Shown piece by piece: positions 16,278-24,436 of a DNA stretch of 26,198 bases. The stretch comes from Terrisporobacter othiniensis (GTDB taxonomy: Bacteria > Bacillota > Clostridia > Peptostreptococcales > Peptostreptococcaceae). Numbering within the stretch: the stretch's first letter is position 1; each line of letters begins with the position of its first letter. The stretch is taken from assembly GCF_000808015.1 (NCBI RefSeq), contig NZ_JWHR01000062.1, forward strand, positions 1-26,198, given 5' to 3'. The notes under the pieces are model-generated. The model saw only the letters and a list, made by a program, of their open reading frames with translations, was not told the origin of the DNA and ran no database searches. A program made the position numbers and the translations under genes.

Positions 16278-17366
16278 TTGAAAAATATAGAGTTATTAAA
16301 GAATATAACAAGAGTAGAAGATTTAAATTTATATTTGAATTTAACAGAAGATGAGAAAGTAAAAATGAATGAAATACTTGAAAAATACCCTATGTCTATT
16401 ACACCTTATTATATATCATTAGTTGATTTTAATGATCCAAATGATCCTATAAAAAAGATGTGTATTCCTTCATTAGAAGAAACAGATCTAAATGGAAGTT
16501 TTGATACAAGTGGTGAAGCAGATAATACTATTATTACAGGAATGCAACATAAATATAAACAAACAGTTATAGTTTTATCTACCAATCACTGCGCAATGTA
16601 TTGTAGACATTGTTTTAGAAAACGTTTAGTAGGTTTATCAGATGAAGAAATAGCTAAACATTTTGAAGATATGTTAGAATATATTAAAGAACACGAAGAA
16701 ATTAGTAATATACTTATTTCTGGAGGAGATTCATTTTTAAATAGTAATAAAAAAATTAAAAAGTTTTTAGAGGTTTTATGTGATATTCCTCATATTGATA
16801 TTATCAGGTTTGGGACAAGAATACCTGTAGTATATCCTGAAAGAATAACAAGAGATAATGAACTTAAAGAAATACTTAGTAAATACAGTGAAAATAAGCA
16901 GATTTATGTAGTAACTCAATTTAATCATCCAAGAGAAGTTACCAATGAAGCTAGTGATGCTATTAAATATTTAAAAGAAGCTGGTGTTATCATAAAAAAT
17001 CAAACTGTATTACTGAAAGGTGTAAATGATGATAGCCAAGTACTAGGGGATCTATTAAAGAAAATTACATCAATAGGAGTAATACCTTATTATATTTTTC
17101 AATGCAGACCTGTAACAGGTGTGAAAAATCAATTTCAAGTCCCACTAAAAGAAGCTATTGATATAGTAGAAGGAGCTAAAAATTTGCAAAATGGTCAAGG
17201 TAAATGTTTTAAATATTGTATGTCAACTGTAAGGGGGAAAATTGAAATAGTAGGAAAAATTGATGATACTAAAATAGTATTTAAATATCATCAAGCTAAA
17301 TATGAGGAGGATAGAGGAAGAGTATTTATAGAAGAAGTAGCTAAAGATCAAACATGGATATATTAA
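16278..17366 (+). CDS. KamA-family radical SAM protein (2,3-aminomutase-like), non-lysine pocket
   Basis: Radical S-adenosylmethionine and PLP enzyme related to lysine 2,3-aminomutase. The iron-sulfur motif is C105, C109 and C112 (CAMYCRHCFRKR), followed by R114, which matches the substrate-carboxylate Arg134 of the clostridial enzyme. ISGGDSFL (147-154) is the SAM-binding GGD segment. K321 in VRGK aligns with the PLP lysine Lys337. The two aspartates that hold the lysine epsilon-amine (Asp293 and Asp330) align with R277 (FQCRPV) and C314 (KYCMS); the spacing from 293 to 337 and from R277 to K321 is the same 44 residues. Lysine is therefore unlikely to be the substrate, and an acidic or other amino acid is possible. 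At 362 residues it is shorter than true KamA (about 416) and lacks its C-terminal extension. It starts with TTG at 16278 after AAGGGGTGG. Confidence 0.85.
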   Translation: MKNIELLKNITRVEDLNLYLNLTEDEKVKMNEILEKYPMSITPYYISLVDFNDPNDPIKKMCIPSLEETDLNGSFDTSGEADNTIITGMQHKYKQTVIVLSTNHCAMYCRHCFRKRLVGLSDEEIAKHFEDMLEYIKEHEEISNILISGGDSFLNSNKKIKKFLEVLCDIPHIDIIRFGTRIPVVYPERITRDNELKEILSKYSENKQIYVVTQFNHPREVTNEASDAIKYLKEAGVIIKNQTVLLKGVNDDSQVLGDLLKKITSIGVIPYYIFQCRPVTGVKNQFQVPLKEAIDIVEGAKNLQNGQGKCFKYCMSTVRGKIEIVGKIDDTKIVFKYHQAKYEEDRGRVFIEEVAKDQTWIY

Positions 17367-17692
17367 AGCTATTAAGAATAGTGATAATAAAATAAAAAAT
17401 AGATTATAATAGAATATGTTTTCGTTAGATAACTATATTTGTATAAAAACCATCATTTAAAATGTATTGAATTTAGATGATGGTTTTATCTATTAATTTC
17501 TAGTTATGTATTTTGTATAATAGCTAGAATATTGTGAATTTATAGAAATAAAGCAATATCTTACTATACACGAAAACTTAAGTTGTTCTATAATATAACT
17601 ATAGCAAATATAATAGTAAATACAATAAAACTAAATAGCGCTATATTAAGCAACTTTTGTTTACTAAATAGAAAGGAGCGTTAATATTTGTC
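17367..17692 (+). other. Gene-free stretch between KamA-family gene and AraC-type gene
   Basis: About 325 bases of AT-rich sequence. It holds the terminator at 17446-17488 and, at its end, the ribosome binding site AAAGGAG (17672-17678) of the AraC-type gene. I see no other gene, repeat or RNA signature between 17490 and 17670. Confidence 0.6.
17446..17488 (+). terminator. Intrinsic terminator downstream of KamA-family gene
   Basis: AAAACCATCAT (17446-17456) pairs with ATGATGGTTTT (17477-17487), with extra TAAA/TTTA pairing inside. It lies about 80 bases after the stop codon. Confidence 0.75.
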
Positions 17693-18046
17693 ATGCCAAG
17701 TAGTAAAATATATAACGCTAATCCCTATATCACCAAATCAATAAAATATATAAATGACAATATAAAAAAGAAGCTAAGTATCGATGAAATTTGTCAGTAT
17801 ATAAACTTATCTAAATTTTATTTCTCACGAATATTTAAAGAAGAGGTTGGTGTAACTCCATATAGATACATTTTAGATTGCAAAATAGAAGCAGTTAAAA
17901 ATGATTTATCTGAAGGAGTCGATATTAACACAGTAGCAAGTAAATATGAGTTTTACGATTTAAGTCATCTGAATAAAAATTTTATAAAAGTTTACGGAAT
18001 AACACCACTGGAATATCAGGAATCCTGCAAAATTAAGAATAAATAA
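17693..18046 (+). CDS. AraC-family regulator, DNA-binding domain only
   Basis: Transcription regulator made almost only of the AraC/XylS double helix-turn-helix. In 117 residues there is a lead helix (SIKYINDNI), the first HTH (LSIDEICQYINLSKFYFSRIFKEEVG, about 29-55), the linker helix (TPYRYILDCKIEAV), and the second HTH (DINTVASKYEFYDLSHLNKNF), ending with the signature YGITPLEYQ. There is no separate ligand-binding domain, so how it senses a signal is unclear; relatives such as MarA and SoxS are also single-domain and are controlled by their own amount. The ATG is 14 bases from AAAGGAG, a long gap, but no nearer in-frame start exists. It lies 80 bases upstream of the alcohol dehydrogenase with no terminator between, so it may regulate, or be cotranscribed with, that gene. 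Confidence 0.85.
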   Translation: MPSSKIYNANPYITKSIKYINDNIKKKLSIDEICQYINLSKFYFSRIFKEEVGVTPYRYILDCKIEAVKNDLSEGVDINTVASKYEFYDLSHLNKNFIKVYGITPLEYQESCKIKNK

Positions 18047-18071
18047 GTTTTATTCTAAAATGTTAAGTTAT

Positions 18072-18089
18072 TATGTAGCTAACTACATA
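18072..18089. promoter_or_regulatory. Candidate operator palindrome upstream of alcohol dehydrogenase
   Basis: TATGTAG-CTAA-CTACATA is a 7-bp inverted repeat with a 4-base spacer. It lies just before a possible -10 (TACAAT, 18092-18097) and about 40 bases upstream of the dehydrogenase start. The position suits a repressor site. There is no U-run, so it is not a terminator. Confidence 0.45.
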
Positions 18090-18126
18090 TATACAATAAA
18101 TTAAAATTTTAAGGAGGTTTTTTAAT

Positions 18127-19275
18127 ATGGCTTTTACTTTTTATATGCCAAGTGTTAGTTTAATGGGACCAGGATGTTCAGACAGTTTACCAGAGGAAAT
18201 AAAATCAAGAGGATTTAAAAAAGCTTTAATAGTTTGTGGAAAGAGATCTGCTGGTAGTGCAGAATTTAAAGGAATAACTGATAATTTAGCTTCTAATGGT
18301 GTTGAATTTGTTGTATATCCTGGTTCTCAACCAAACCCTACTGTTACTAATGTAATGGATGGTGTTAAAGTACTTAAGGATAATGGATGTGATTTTGTTA
18401 TATCTTATGGTGGAGGTTCTCCGCATGATTGTGCAAAAGGTATAGCTTTAGTTGCAACAAATGGTGGAAATATTAAAGATTATGAAGGTGTTCACGTTTC
18501 TGAAAAACCTCAACTTCCACTTATAGCTATAAATACTACAGCTGGTACAGCTTCTGAAATGACAATATTCTCTATTATAACTGACGAAGAAAGACATGTT
18601 AAAATGGCGATCGTTGACAAACATGTTAATCCAGTTCTTGCAATAAATGACCCTAATTTAATGGTTAGTATGCCTGCTTCTTTAACTGCTGCTACAGGAA
18701 TGGATGCTTTAACTCATGCAGTTGAAGCTTATGTATCTACTGCTGCTACTCCAGTTACAGATGCTTGTGCACAAAAAGCTATTGAACTTATAAGTGATTA
18801 TTTAAGAGATGCAGTTGCTGATGGAAATAATATGGAAGCAAGAGATAAAATGGCTTATGCAGAATTTTTAGCAGGTATGGCATTTAATAATGCTTCACTT
18901 GGATATGTTCATGCAATAGCTCATCAATATGGTGGATTCTATAACTTACCACACGGTGTATGTAATGCAATATTACTTCCAGCAGTTCAAGAATTTAATG
19001 CTAAAGTTGCTGCTAAGCAATTAAAAGACTGTGCTAAATTTATGGGTGTAGATGTATCTGGAATGAATGATGATGAAGGTGCTGCTGCTTGTATAGCTGC
19101 AATCAGAAAATTATCTGTTGATGTTAATATACCTAAAGGATTTGCTGAACTTGGAGCTAATGAAAAAGATTTTGATATATTAGCTACTAATGCATTGAAA
19201 GATGCTTGTGGTGCTACTAACCCAGTTCAAGCTACTCATGATGAAATAAAAGCTATATTAGCACAAGTTATGTAA
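18127..19275 (+). CDS. Iron-containing alcohol dehydrogenase (1,3-propanediol dehydrogenase/DhaT-like)
   Basis: Cytoplasmic NAD(P)-dependent group III alcohol dehydrogenase that reduces an aldehyde to an alcohol during fermentation. The 382 residues match the family. The nucleotide-binding [12 protein letters not shown] lies at 95-106, and [11 protein letters not shown] at 136-146. The metal ligands by alignment with FucO are D193 and H197 ([12 protein letters not shown]), H262 (GYVHAIAH) and H276 (NLPHGV). The overall sequence resembles 1,3-propanediol dehydrogenase DhaT, but ethanol, butanol or lactaldehyde activity cannot be excluded. The codon choice is richer in GCT, GGT and GTT than that of the neighbours, and the ribosome binding site AAGGAGG is near perfect. 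Both suggest high expression. An AraC-type gene precedes it, with a palindrome in the promoter region, and a long terminator follows. Confidence 0.93.
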   Translation: MAFTFYMPSVSLMGPGCSDSLPEEIKSRGFKKALIVCGKRSAGSAEFKGITDNLASNGVEFVVYPGSQPNPTVTNVMDGVKVLKDNGCDFVISYGGGSPHDCAKGIALVATNGGNIKDYEGVHVSEKPQLPLIAINTTAGTASEMTIFSIITDEERHVKMAIVDKHVNPVLAINDPNLMVSMPASLTAATGMDALTHAVEAYVSTAATPVTDACAQKAIELISDYLRDAVADGNNMEARDKMAYAEFLAGMAFNNASLGYVHAIAHQYGGFYNLPHGVCNAILLPAVQEFNAKVAAKQLKDCAKFMGVDVSGMNDDEGAAACIAAIRKLSVDVNIPKGFAELGANEKDFDILATNALKDACGATNPVQATHDEIKAILAQVM

Positions 19276-19334
19276 TTTGAAAGTGTTGTCTAATTTTTAA
19301 TAAATTAGTACATGTAAATAAACCTTATAACAAT

Positions 19335-19380
19335 AAGCTATAATTGATAAATACAAAATTTATCGATTATAGCTTTCTTT
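19335..19380 (+). terminator. Intrinsic terminator after alcohol dehydrogenase
   Basis: An 18-bp stem (19335-19352 with 19358-19375, one G-U pair) encloses a 5-base loop and ends in TTTCTTT. Confidence 0.88.
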
Positions 19381-19453
19381 ATATATAAAAATATTATTAA
19401 TAAGACATAATGTTGTCATATTAGTAATGATAATATCTAATCAAAGGAGATGA

Positions 19454-20236
19454 TTTTATAGTGATAAAACTAACAAGCTAATAAATGATAATAAAGCAGT
19501 TTTAGTATATGTAGATATGTCTTATTTGAAATATTTAAATTTAGAAGAAGATAGTCATTTTGGAGGACATGCCATAGTTATTTTTGGATATGATGATAAA
19601 GAAAATAAATTTTATATAAGTGACAGAGATAATTCTGATAATCCAATAAGAACTCCAAAGGGTTATATATCTAAAGATTATCATTTAGCAAATTATTTCG
19701 AAATAGAACAGGCACGAAGTAGTAATCATAGACCATTTCCGGCTAAAAATAAATATTTAGATATGAAACTTGATAAATGTGGAAAAGTTACACCGAATAT
19801 AATAAAAGCAGCCATAAGAGAAACTTGTGACAAGATGTTAAATCCATCAGCACAGTTATTAGGTTTAAATGGTATTAACAAGTTTTCAAAAGAAATATTG
19901 AAATGGAGCAAGTTTGAAGATGAAAAATTAAGAAAAGCTGGAATGACTAATTATTTTCAAATAAATGCAGATGGTGGCACTGGTGGTGGAATTTTCAGGC
20001 GTATGTATGGAGATTTTCTAAAAGAAGCAAGTACTATATTAAAATCAAGAGAAATAAAAGAAATAGGAGAATAATTTATAAATATATCTAAAAAATGGGA
20101 TAAAGTAGGAAATCTCATGTGGAATCTATATGAAAGTGGATATAAACAATTATTGATAGAAATGTCTGATATAATAAAGGGAATACATAAAGATGAAACT
20201 TTTGTATTAAGCAAATTATATCAATTAGTTTTATAA
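19454..20236 (+). pseudogene. Decayed BtrH-like gene (BtrH N-terminal/DUF4872 type)
   Basis: Remnant of a BtrH-like, C39-peptidase-fold acyltransferase. The open frame begins at 19454 after a stop and already reads mid-domain (NDNKAVLVYVDMSYL), then GGHAIVIFGYDD and YISDRDN, the His/Asp part of the fold. The first 80-90 residues of the family, which hold the nucleophilic Cys, are missing; upstream is only the dehydrogenase terminator. The intact frame 19517-20074 (185 residues) ends at a TAA (20072-20074). The same frame then continues for 53 codons (ISKKWDKVGNLMWNLYESG) to a second stop at 20234. That reads like the natural C-terminal helices of the DUF4872-type region. A ribosome binding site (AAAGGAG near 19443) survives upstream, but its ATG and the nearby GTG lead to frames of three and six codons. 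Loss of the Cys plus an internal stop makes it very probably non-functional. Confidence 0.75.
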
Positions 20237-20262
20237 AATAATTAAAATAATAGAGGGATTCC

Positions 20263-21180
20263 ATGAAAATTAATAGATTAACAGAAATTATATTGATACT
20301 TTTGAATAAAAAAACAGTTACAGCTAAGGAATTATCAGATAAATTCCAAGTATCCACTAGAACCATATACAGGGATATAGAAACATTATCTTTGTCAGGA
20401 GTACCAGTTTATATGAGCAAAGGGAAAAATGGAGGCATTAGTTTACTAGAAGATTTTTCAATAAATAAAACCTTATTATCTAAAGATGACAAGGAAAGTT
20501 TAATGTTGGCATTAAAAGCCCTATCAACTATTGAGTATCCAGAGATAAGCTCTGTAATTGACAAGATGGGATTTATGAATAAGACAAATAACAATGATAA
20601 TTGGATAGATATAGATTTATCTAGATGGGGTAACAAAACCCATGAAGACGATAAATTTCATAAAATTAAATATGCAATTTTAAATAATAAATTAATAGAA
20701 TTCACCTATGTAAATAGTTTGGCAAATAAGTCTAGGAGAGTTATTGAACCTATTAAACTTATTTACAAAGGGCAAAGTTGGTATTTGTATGGTTATTGTA
20801 GATTAAAGGAAGACTTTAGATTATTTAGAATAAGTAGAATAAAAAATATTGAGATGAAGGAAGAAAGTTTTATAAAAAGGGATTTTAAACTAGTAGAAAA
20901 AAACAAACAAGAAAAAGAAGTTTGGAATACTGTAAAAGTGAAATTAAAAGTAAAAAAAGAAGCTTTATACAGAGCTTTTGATGATTTTGATGAAGAATCA
21001 ATTATGGAAAATAAAGATGGAACTTATGAAGTGACAATGGAATTTCCAGAAAGTGAATGGTTGTATGGATATATACTTTCTTTTGGACCTTATGTGGAAG
21101 TATTAGAGCCATTACGTATAAGAAACATAGTTTTACAGAAGATGAAAGAAACTTTAAATATTTATAATGAAAAGTTTTAA
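20263..21180 (+). CDS. YafY-type transcription regulator (HTH + WYL domain)
   Basis: DNA-binding regulator with a ligand-sensing WYL domain. Residues 1-60 form a DeoR-like winged helix (LSDKFQVSTRTIYRDIETL, then a GGISL wing). The middle segment is helical. The WYL domain lies around residues 140-190, with GQSWYLYGYCRLKEDFRLFRISRI: the W-Y-L triad and the Arg-rich ligand groove are present. The WCX-type C-terminal domain runs to residue 305, the usual full length. The ATG follows AGAGGGATT. The next two genes follow on the same strand at 32 and 13 bases without a terminator, so this is the first gene of a three-gene unit and probably regulates it. The ligand is unknown. Confidence 0.9.
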   Translation: MKINRLTEIILILLNKKTVTAKELSDKFQVSTRTIYRDIETLSLSGVPVYMSKGKNGGISLLEDFSINKTLLSKDDKESLMLALKALSTIEYPEISSVIDKMGFMNKTNNNDNWIDIDLSRWGNKTHEDDKFHKIKYAILNNKLIEFTYVNSLANKSRRVIEPIKLIYKGQSWYLYGYCRLKEDFRLFRISRIKNIEMKEESFIKRDFKLVEKNKQEKEVWNTVKVKLKVKKEALYRAFDDFDEESIMENKDGTYEVTMEFPESEWLYGYILSFGPYVEVLEPLRIRNIVLQKMKETLNIYNEKF

Positions 21181-21212
21181 TATATTTAATTTAAGAAAGA
21201 GGAAGAGTCATT

Positions 21213-21836
21213 ATGAAACATGAATGGAGAAAAAAAGAAAAGAAATATTATTTGCCAAAAGATAAACCTGAAATTGTCAACATGGAAAAGTTTAAGTTTA
21301 TACAAATAAAAGGTAGTGGAAATCCAAACAGTGAGGAATTTTCTGAAAAAGTAGGTGTACTATATTCCATAGCTTATGCTATAAAAATGATGCCTAAAAA
21401 AGATATAACTCCAGAAGGGTACTTTGATTATACAGTATATCCATTGGAAGGTATGTGGGGATTGGACGAAGAAGGTAGGAAAAAAGAGACTTTTGATAAA
21501 AATCATCTAGTATATAATATAATGATTAGACAACCTAAATTTGTTACAAAAGACGTTTTTGATTTAGCAATGGATATTACTAAAAAGAAAAAATTTAACA
21601 AGTATTTAGATGAAGTTGAATTTGGAGAAATAAATGAAGGTATGTGTGTTCAAATGATGCATGTGGGACCTTTTGATGAGGAATATAGAACTTTTGAAAT
21701 TATGAAAGAATTTTGTCATAACAATAAATTATCTCTAAGGGATAAAAGTCATAGAGAAATTTATATATCTGATTTTAGAAAAACATCACAGGAAAAACTT
21801 AAAACAGTTTTGAGATATATGGTGGAAACTAATTAA
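21213..21836 (+). CDS. GyrI-like small-molecule-binding domain protein
   Basis: Stand-alone GyrI-like (SOUL/BacT-fold) protein of 207 residues. Members bind hydrophobic or toxic small molecules, and some hydrolyse cyclopropanoid natural products, giving protection. Visible features are the N-terminal strand KFKFIQIKGSGNPN, the PEGYFDYTVYPLEGMWGLDE block typical of the Listeria Lin2189-like subgroup, the MIRQPKFVT strand and the second repeat MCVQMMHVGPFDEEYRTFE, where the conserved Glu of the ligand pocket lies. The start ATG follows AGAGGAAG. It lies between a WYL regulator and a GNAT-YoaP protein in one operon, suggesting a small-molecule stress or detoxification unit. The actual ligand is unknown. 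Confidence 0.85.
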   Translation: MKHEWRKKEKKYYLPKDKPEIVNMEKFKFIQIKGSGNPNSEEFSEKVGVLYSIAYAIKMMPKKDITPEGYFDYTVYPLEGMWGLDEEGRKKETFDKNHLVYNIMIRQPKFVTKDVFDLAMDITKKKKFNKYLDEVEFGEINEGMCVQMMHVGPFDEEYRTFEIMKEFCHNNKLSLRDKSHREIYISDFRKTSQEKLKTVLRYMVETN

Positions 21837-21849
21837 GGAGGAATCTGTT

Positions 21850-22608
21850 TTGAATTTTATAGATTTAAACTTTGAAAATATAGATAAAGAACATATATGT
21901 TGTGCTCTTTCTGATAAAAAGGGAGAATATCAAGTTTCGTCAAAAAAAGATTGGATTAAAAATGAATTAAAAAATGGATTAGTATTTAAGAAAGGAGATG
22001 TGAGAGGTAAAGTTTTTATTGAATATATACCTTCTGAAAATGCTTGGTGTCCAATTGTTGCATATAATTATATGTTTATAAATTGTTTTTGGGTGTCAGG
22101 AAAGTATAAAGGACAAGGCATAGGTAGTAAGCTACTTGAGGAATGTATAAAAGATAGCAAAGATAAGGGGAAAAATGGGTTAGTAATATTATCTTCAAAC
22201 AAAAAGAAACCTTATTTATCAGATAAAAAATACCTTATAAATAAGGGTTTTTTAGTAGCCGATGCTGTCAATCCATACTTTGAATTGCTATATTTCCCAT
22301 TTGGAGAAGAGGTACTTATACCTAAATTCAAAGATTCTGTAAAAGAAGAAATTATAAATAAATCAGGATTTGTATTATATTATTCACATCAATGCCCATT
22401 TACTTCAAAGTATGTTTCTCTTATAAAAGACTATGCAGAGGAAAGAAACATAAATTTGAAAACTGTTAGATTTAAAAATAAAAAGCAAGCGCAAAATTCT
22501 CATATACCTTTTACTACATATAGCTTATATTACAATGGAAAATTTATAACTCATGAAATTATAAGTAATAAGAAATTTGATTATATATTTAATTTACAAC
22601 AATTGTAA
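21850..22608 (+). CDS. GNAT acetyltransferase with C-terminal YoaP domain
   Basis: Predicted N-acetyltransferase of 252 residues. The N-terminal GNAT domain (about 1-150) has the acetyl-CoA loop in KYKGQGIGSKLLEE (Q/R-x-x-G-x-G/A) and strand VILSSNKKKPYLSDKKYL. The C-terminal part (about 178-245; YSHQCPFTSKYV, IPFTTYSLYYNGKFITHE) matches the YoaP-type domain, a thioredoxin-like add-on often found on such acetyltransferases. The TTG start at 21850 follows AAGGAGG, which overlaps the stop of the GyrI-like gene (TAAGGAGG), so translation is likely coupled to it. It is the last gene of the WYL-GyrI-GNAT unit, and a terminator follows. The substrate is unknown. Confidence 0.88.
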   Translation: MNFIDLNFENIDKEHICCALSDKKGEYQVSSKKDWIKNELKNGLVFKKGDVRGKVFIEYIPSENAWCPIVAYNYMFINCFWVSGKYKGQGIGSKLLEECIKDSKDKGKNGLVILSSNKKKPYLSDKKYLINKGFLVADAVNPYFELLYFPFGEEVLIPKFKDSVKEEIINKSGFVLYYSHQCPFTSKYVSLIKDYAEERNINLKTVRFKNKKQAQNSHIPFTTYSLYYNGKFITHEIISNKKFDYIFNLQQL

Positions 22609-22610
22609 AT

Positions 22611-22670
22611 AAAAAGAGTAGCAACTTTTATTGGATTTACAACAATATAAGATTACTACTCTTTTATTAT
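22611..22670. terminator. Shared terminator between GNAT-YoaP and DUF362 genes
   Basis: AAAAGAGTAG (22612-22621) pairs with CTACTCTTTT (22656-22665) around a 34-base loop. Ts flank both outer sides, which suits two converging transcripts. Confidence 0.65.
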
Positions 22671-22677
22671 TTAAATT

Positions 22678-23787
22678 TTATACTTCTATTAATTCGTATT
22701 CTTTATTTCCAAGACCAAGTCTAACACTGTGATCTATACAAACTTCCCAGTTTGTTTCAGGATGAGTATTTATAAAGTGATCATGAGTATTAAGGTCTTT
22801 TTCATCTAAATAACTACCATGTATGATAGATTGTTTGTTGCAAGCATCTACACATGCCATGTCTAAAGCAACAGGGTCAAAAGAAGCAAATATACCAACA
22901 TCTGGAATGATAGCTAAATCGTTTTCTCTGTGACAGTCACAATTAGGAGATACATCAATAACAAAGCTTATATGAAAATGAGGTCTACCTTGTAAAACTG
23001 CTTTAGAATATTCAGCTATTTTTTTGTTTAAAATATCATTTGATTCATCAGTAGGAGAATTTACGGCATCATAATTACATGATCCAATGCATCTGCCACA
23101 TCCAACACATTTATCGTGGTCAATAGAAGCTTTTTTATTTTGTCCAAAGGAAATAGCTTCATGTGCACAGTTTTTTGAACATGTTCTACATCCAACGCAT
23201 AAATTTTCGTCTACAAAAGGTTTTCCATTACTATGCATTTCCATTTTACCAGCGCGAGATCCACATCCCATACCTATATTTTTTAAGGCACCACCAAAAC
23301 CTGTAGACTCGTGTCCTTTAAAATGGCTCATAGAAATAAAAATATCAGCATCCATTATTGCCTGACCTATTTTAGCTTCTTTAACATACTGCCCACCCTC
23401 AACAGGAACAAGAGCTTCATCTGTACCTTTTATTCCATCAGCAATTATTATATGACATCCTGTAGTAAATGGATTATAACCATTGGTATAGGCCGAATCT
23501 AAATGCTCAAGTCCGTTTTTTCTACCACCAACATAAAGAGTATTACAGTCTGTTAAAAATACCTTGCCATTTTTTGATTTTATTAAATCCACAATAACCT
23601 TAGAAAAGTTAGGTCTTAAATAAGCTAGATTTCCCGGTTCTCCAAAGTGTATTTTTATAGCGCTATATTTGTTTTCAAAGTCAATATCTTCTATTCCTGC
23701 TTTGATAACTAGTTTTTGTAATTTGTCTAGTAGATTATTTTTAAAGTCTGTTCTTAAATTTGTATAATATACTTTTGATTTATTCAT
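22678..23787 (-). CDS. DUF362 domain iron-sulfur protein (two 4Fe-4S clusters)
   Basis: Cytoplasmic protein combining a DUF362 domain with a bacterial two-cluster ferredoxin module, common in anaerobes; the reaction is unknown, and an electron-transfer role is likely. The DUF362 part occupies residues 1-190, with KIHFGEPGNLAYLRP, SHFKGHESTGFGGALKNIGMGC. Two complete C-x2-C-x2-C-x3-C motifs follow: C197, C200, C203, C207 and C227, C230, C233, C237. The remaining DUF362 segment continues to residue 369 (DVGIFASFDPVALDMACVD). The ATG follows AAAGGGG on the minus strand. It diverges from the BFD-like ferredoxin gene across 240 bases, so a shared redox or iron context is possible but not shown. 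Confidence 0.92.
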   Translation of the reverse strand: MNKSKVYYTNLRTDFKNNLLDKLQKLVIKAGIEDIDFENKYSAIKIHFGEPGNLAYLRPNFSKVIVDLIKSKNGKVFLTDCNTLYVGGRKNGLEHLDSAYTNGYNPFTTGCHIIIADGIKGTDEALVPVEGGQYVKEAKIGQAIMDADIFISMSHFKGHESTGFGGALKNIGMGCGSRAGKMEMHSNGKPFVDENLCVGCRTCSKNCAHEAISFGQNKKASIDHDKCVGCGRCIGSCNYDAVNSPTDESNDILNKKIAEYSKAVLQGRPHFHISFVIDVSPNCDCHRENDLAIIPDVGIFASFDPVALDMACVDACNKQSIIHGSYLDEKDLNTHDHFINTHPETNWEVCIDHSVRLGLGNKEYELIEV

Positions 23788-23942
23788 AAGTTCCCCTTTC
23801 CATATGAAAAATAAGTTATTTCAATATATTATAATCCTATAATAATAATTCTTCCATAAATTTATATATATAATTTGGAAAAGAATTTAAATATATAATT
23901 AACTATTTTTTTGGAGAGGTAAATAATAGTAAAAATAAAAAA

Positions 23943-23997
23943 ATGTTTATATTTAGAGATATGAGGGAATAAATATATTACAAAATAATATAAACAT
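23943..23997. repeat. 11-bp inverted repeat upstream of BFD-like gene
   Basis: ATGTTTATATT (23943-23953) and AATATAAACAT (23987-23997) are exact inverse complements 33 bases apart, in the DUF362/BFD divergent region. They could be regulator half-sites. All-AT content raises the chance of coincidence. Confidence 0.35.
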
Positions 23998-24028
23998 ATA
24001 ATTAGTCATAATATATTGGAGGACAAAC

Positions 24029-24211
24029 ATGGAAAACTTAAATAAGAATGTATGTAATTGTAGAAAAGTATCTTTCGAGAAAATAGAAGAAAGTATAAAA
24101 AATGGAGCAGATAGTTTTGAAAAAGTTGTAGAAGAAACTAAGGCTACAAAAGGATGCGGAAGATGTAAATCTTATGTAGAAGATATAGTAAAAAGTAAAT
24201 TAAATAAATAA
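24029..24211 (+). CDS. BFD-like [2Fe-2S]-binding protein
   Basis: Small 60-residue protein with the bacterioferritin-associated ferredoxin (BFD) fold. The four cluster cysteines are C9 and C11 (VCNC) and C43 and C46 (GCGRC), giving the C-x-C-x31-C-x2-C pattern of the family. Such domains pass electrons to ferritins or form part of larger redox enzymes. Here the domain stands alone, without a ferritin gene adjacent, so its partner is open. The ATG follows TTGGAGGAC. A very long terminator directly follows, so it is a single-gene unit. Confidence 0.88.
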   Translation: MENLNKNVCNCRKVSFEKIEESIKNGADSFEKVVEETKATKGCGRCKSYVEDIVKSKLNK

Positions 24212-24255
24212 ACTAAAAAAATAAAGATGCTAATGCATCTTTATTTTTTTAGTTT
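24210..24255 (+). terminator. Very long intrinsic terminator after BFD-like gene
   Basis: A perfect stem of 21 bp (24210-24230 with 24235-24255) around the loop TAAT. The central part is AAAGATGC/GCATCTTT and the 3' arm contains the T run. Confidence 0.88.
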
Positions 24256-24436
24256 ATTAAATACATTACATATAATAGGTTTCATATACTTTGAATTGTT
24301 AATTTTATAACAAATTGATTGGATTAAGTAAAAATGTTTGTTAATAATAGAAATGAATTTTCTATAAAAAGAAAAAATTTTACTTCTAAATAATAAAAAA
24401 GTATTAGCTTTTATTAGGAAAATGTTTTATAATTAT

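Noticed and set aside
16278..17366. Annotation as lysine 2,3-aminomutase (kamA)
   Set aside because: Both aspartates that bind the lysine side chain are replaced and the C-terminal extension is missing, so only the family name is supported.
18061..18078. Rex binding site upstream of the alcohol dehydrogenase
   Set aside because: Only the half TGTTAA is present, and the matching TTAACA half is missing at the right spacing.
23087..23502. Plus-strand frames opposite the DUF362 gene
   Set aside because: They lie antisense to the two ferredoxin motifs of a certain gene and match nothing.
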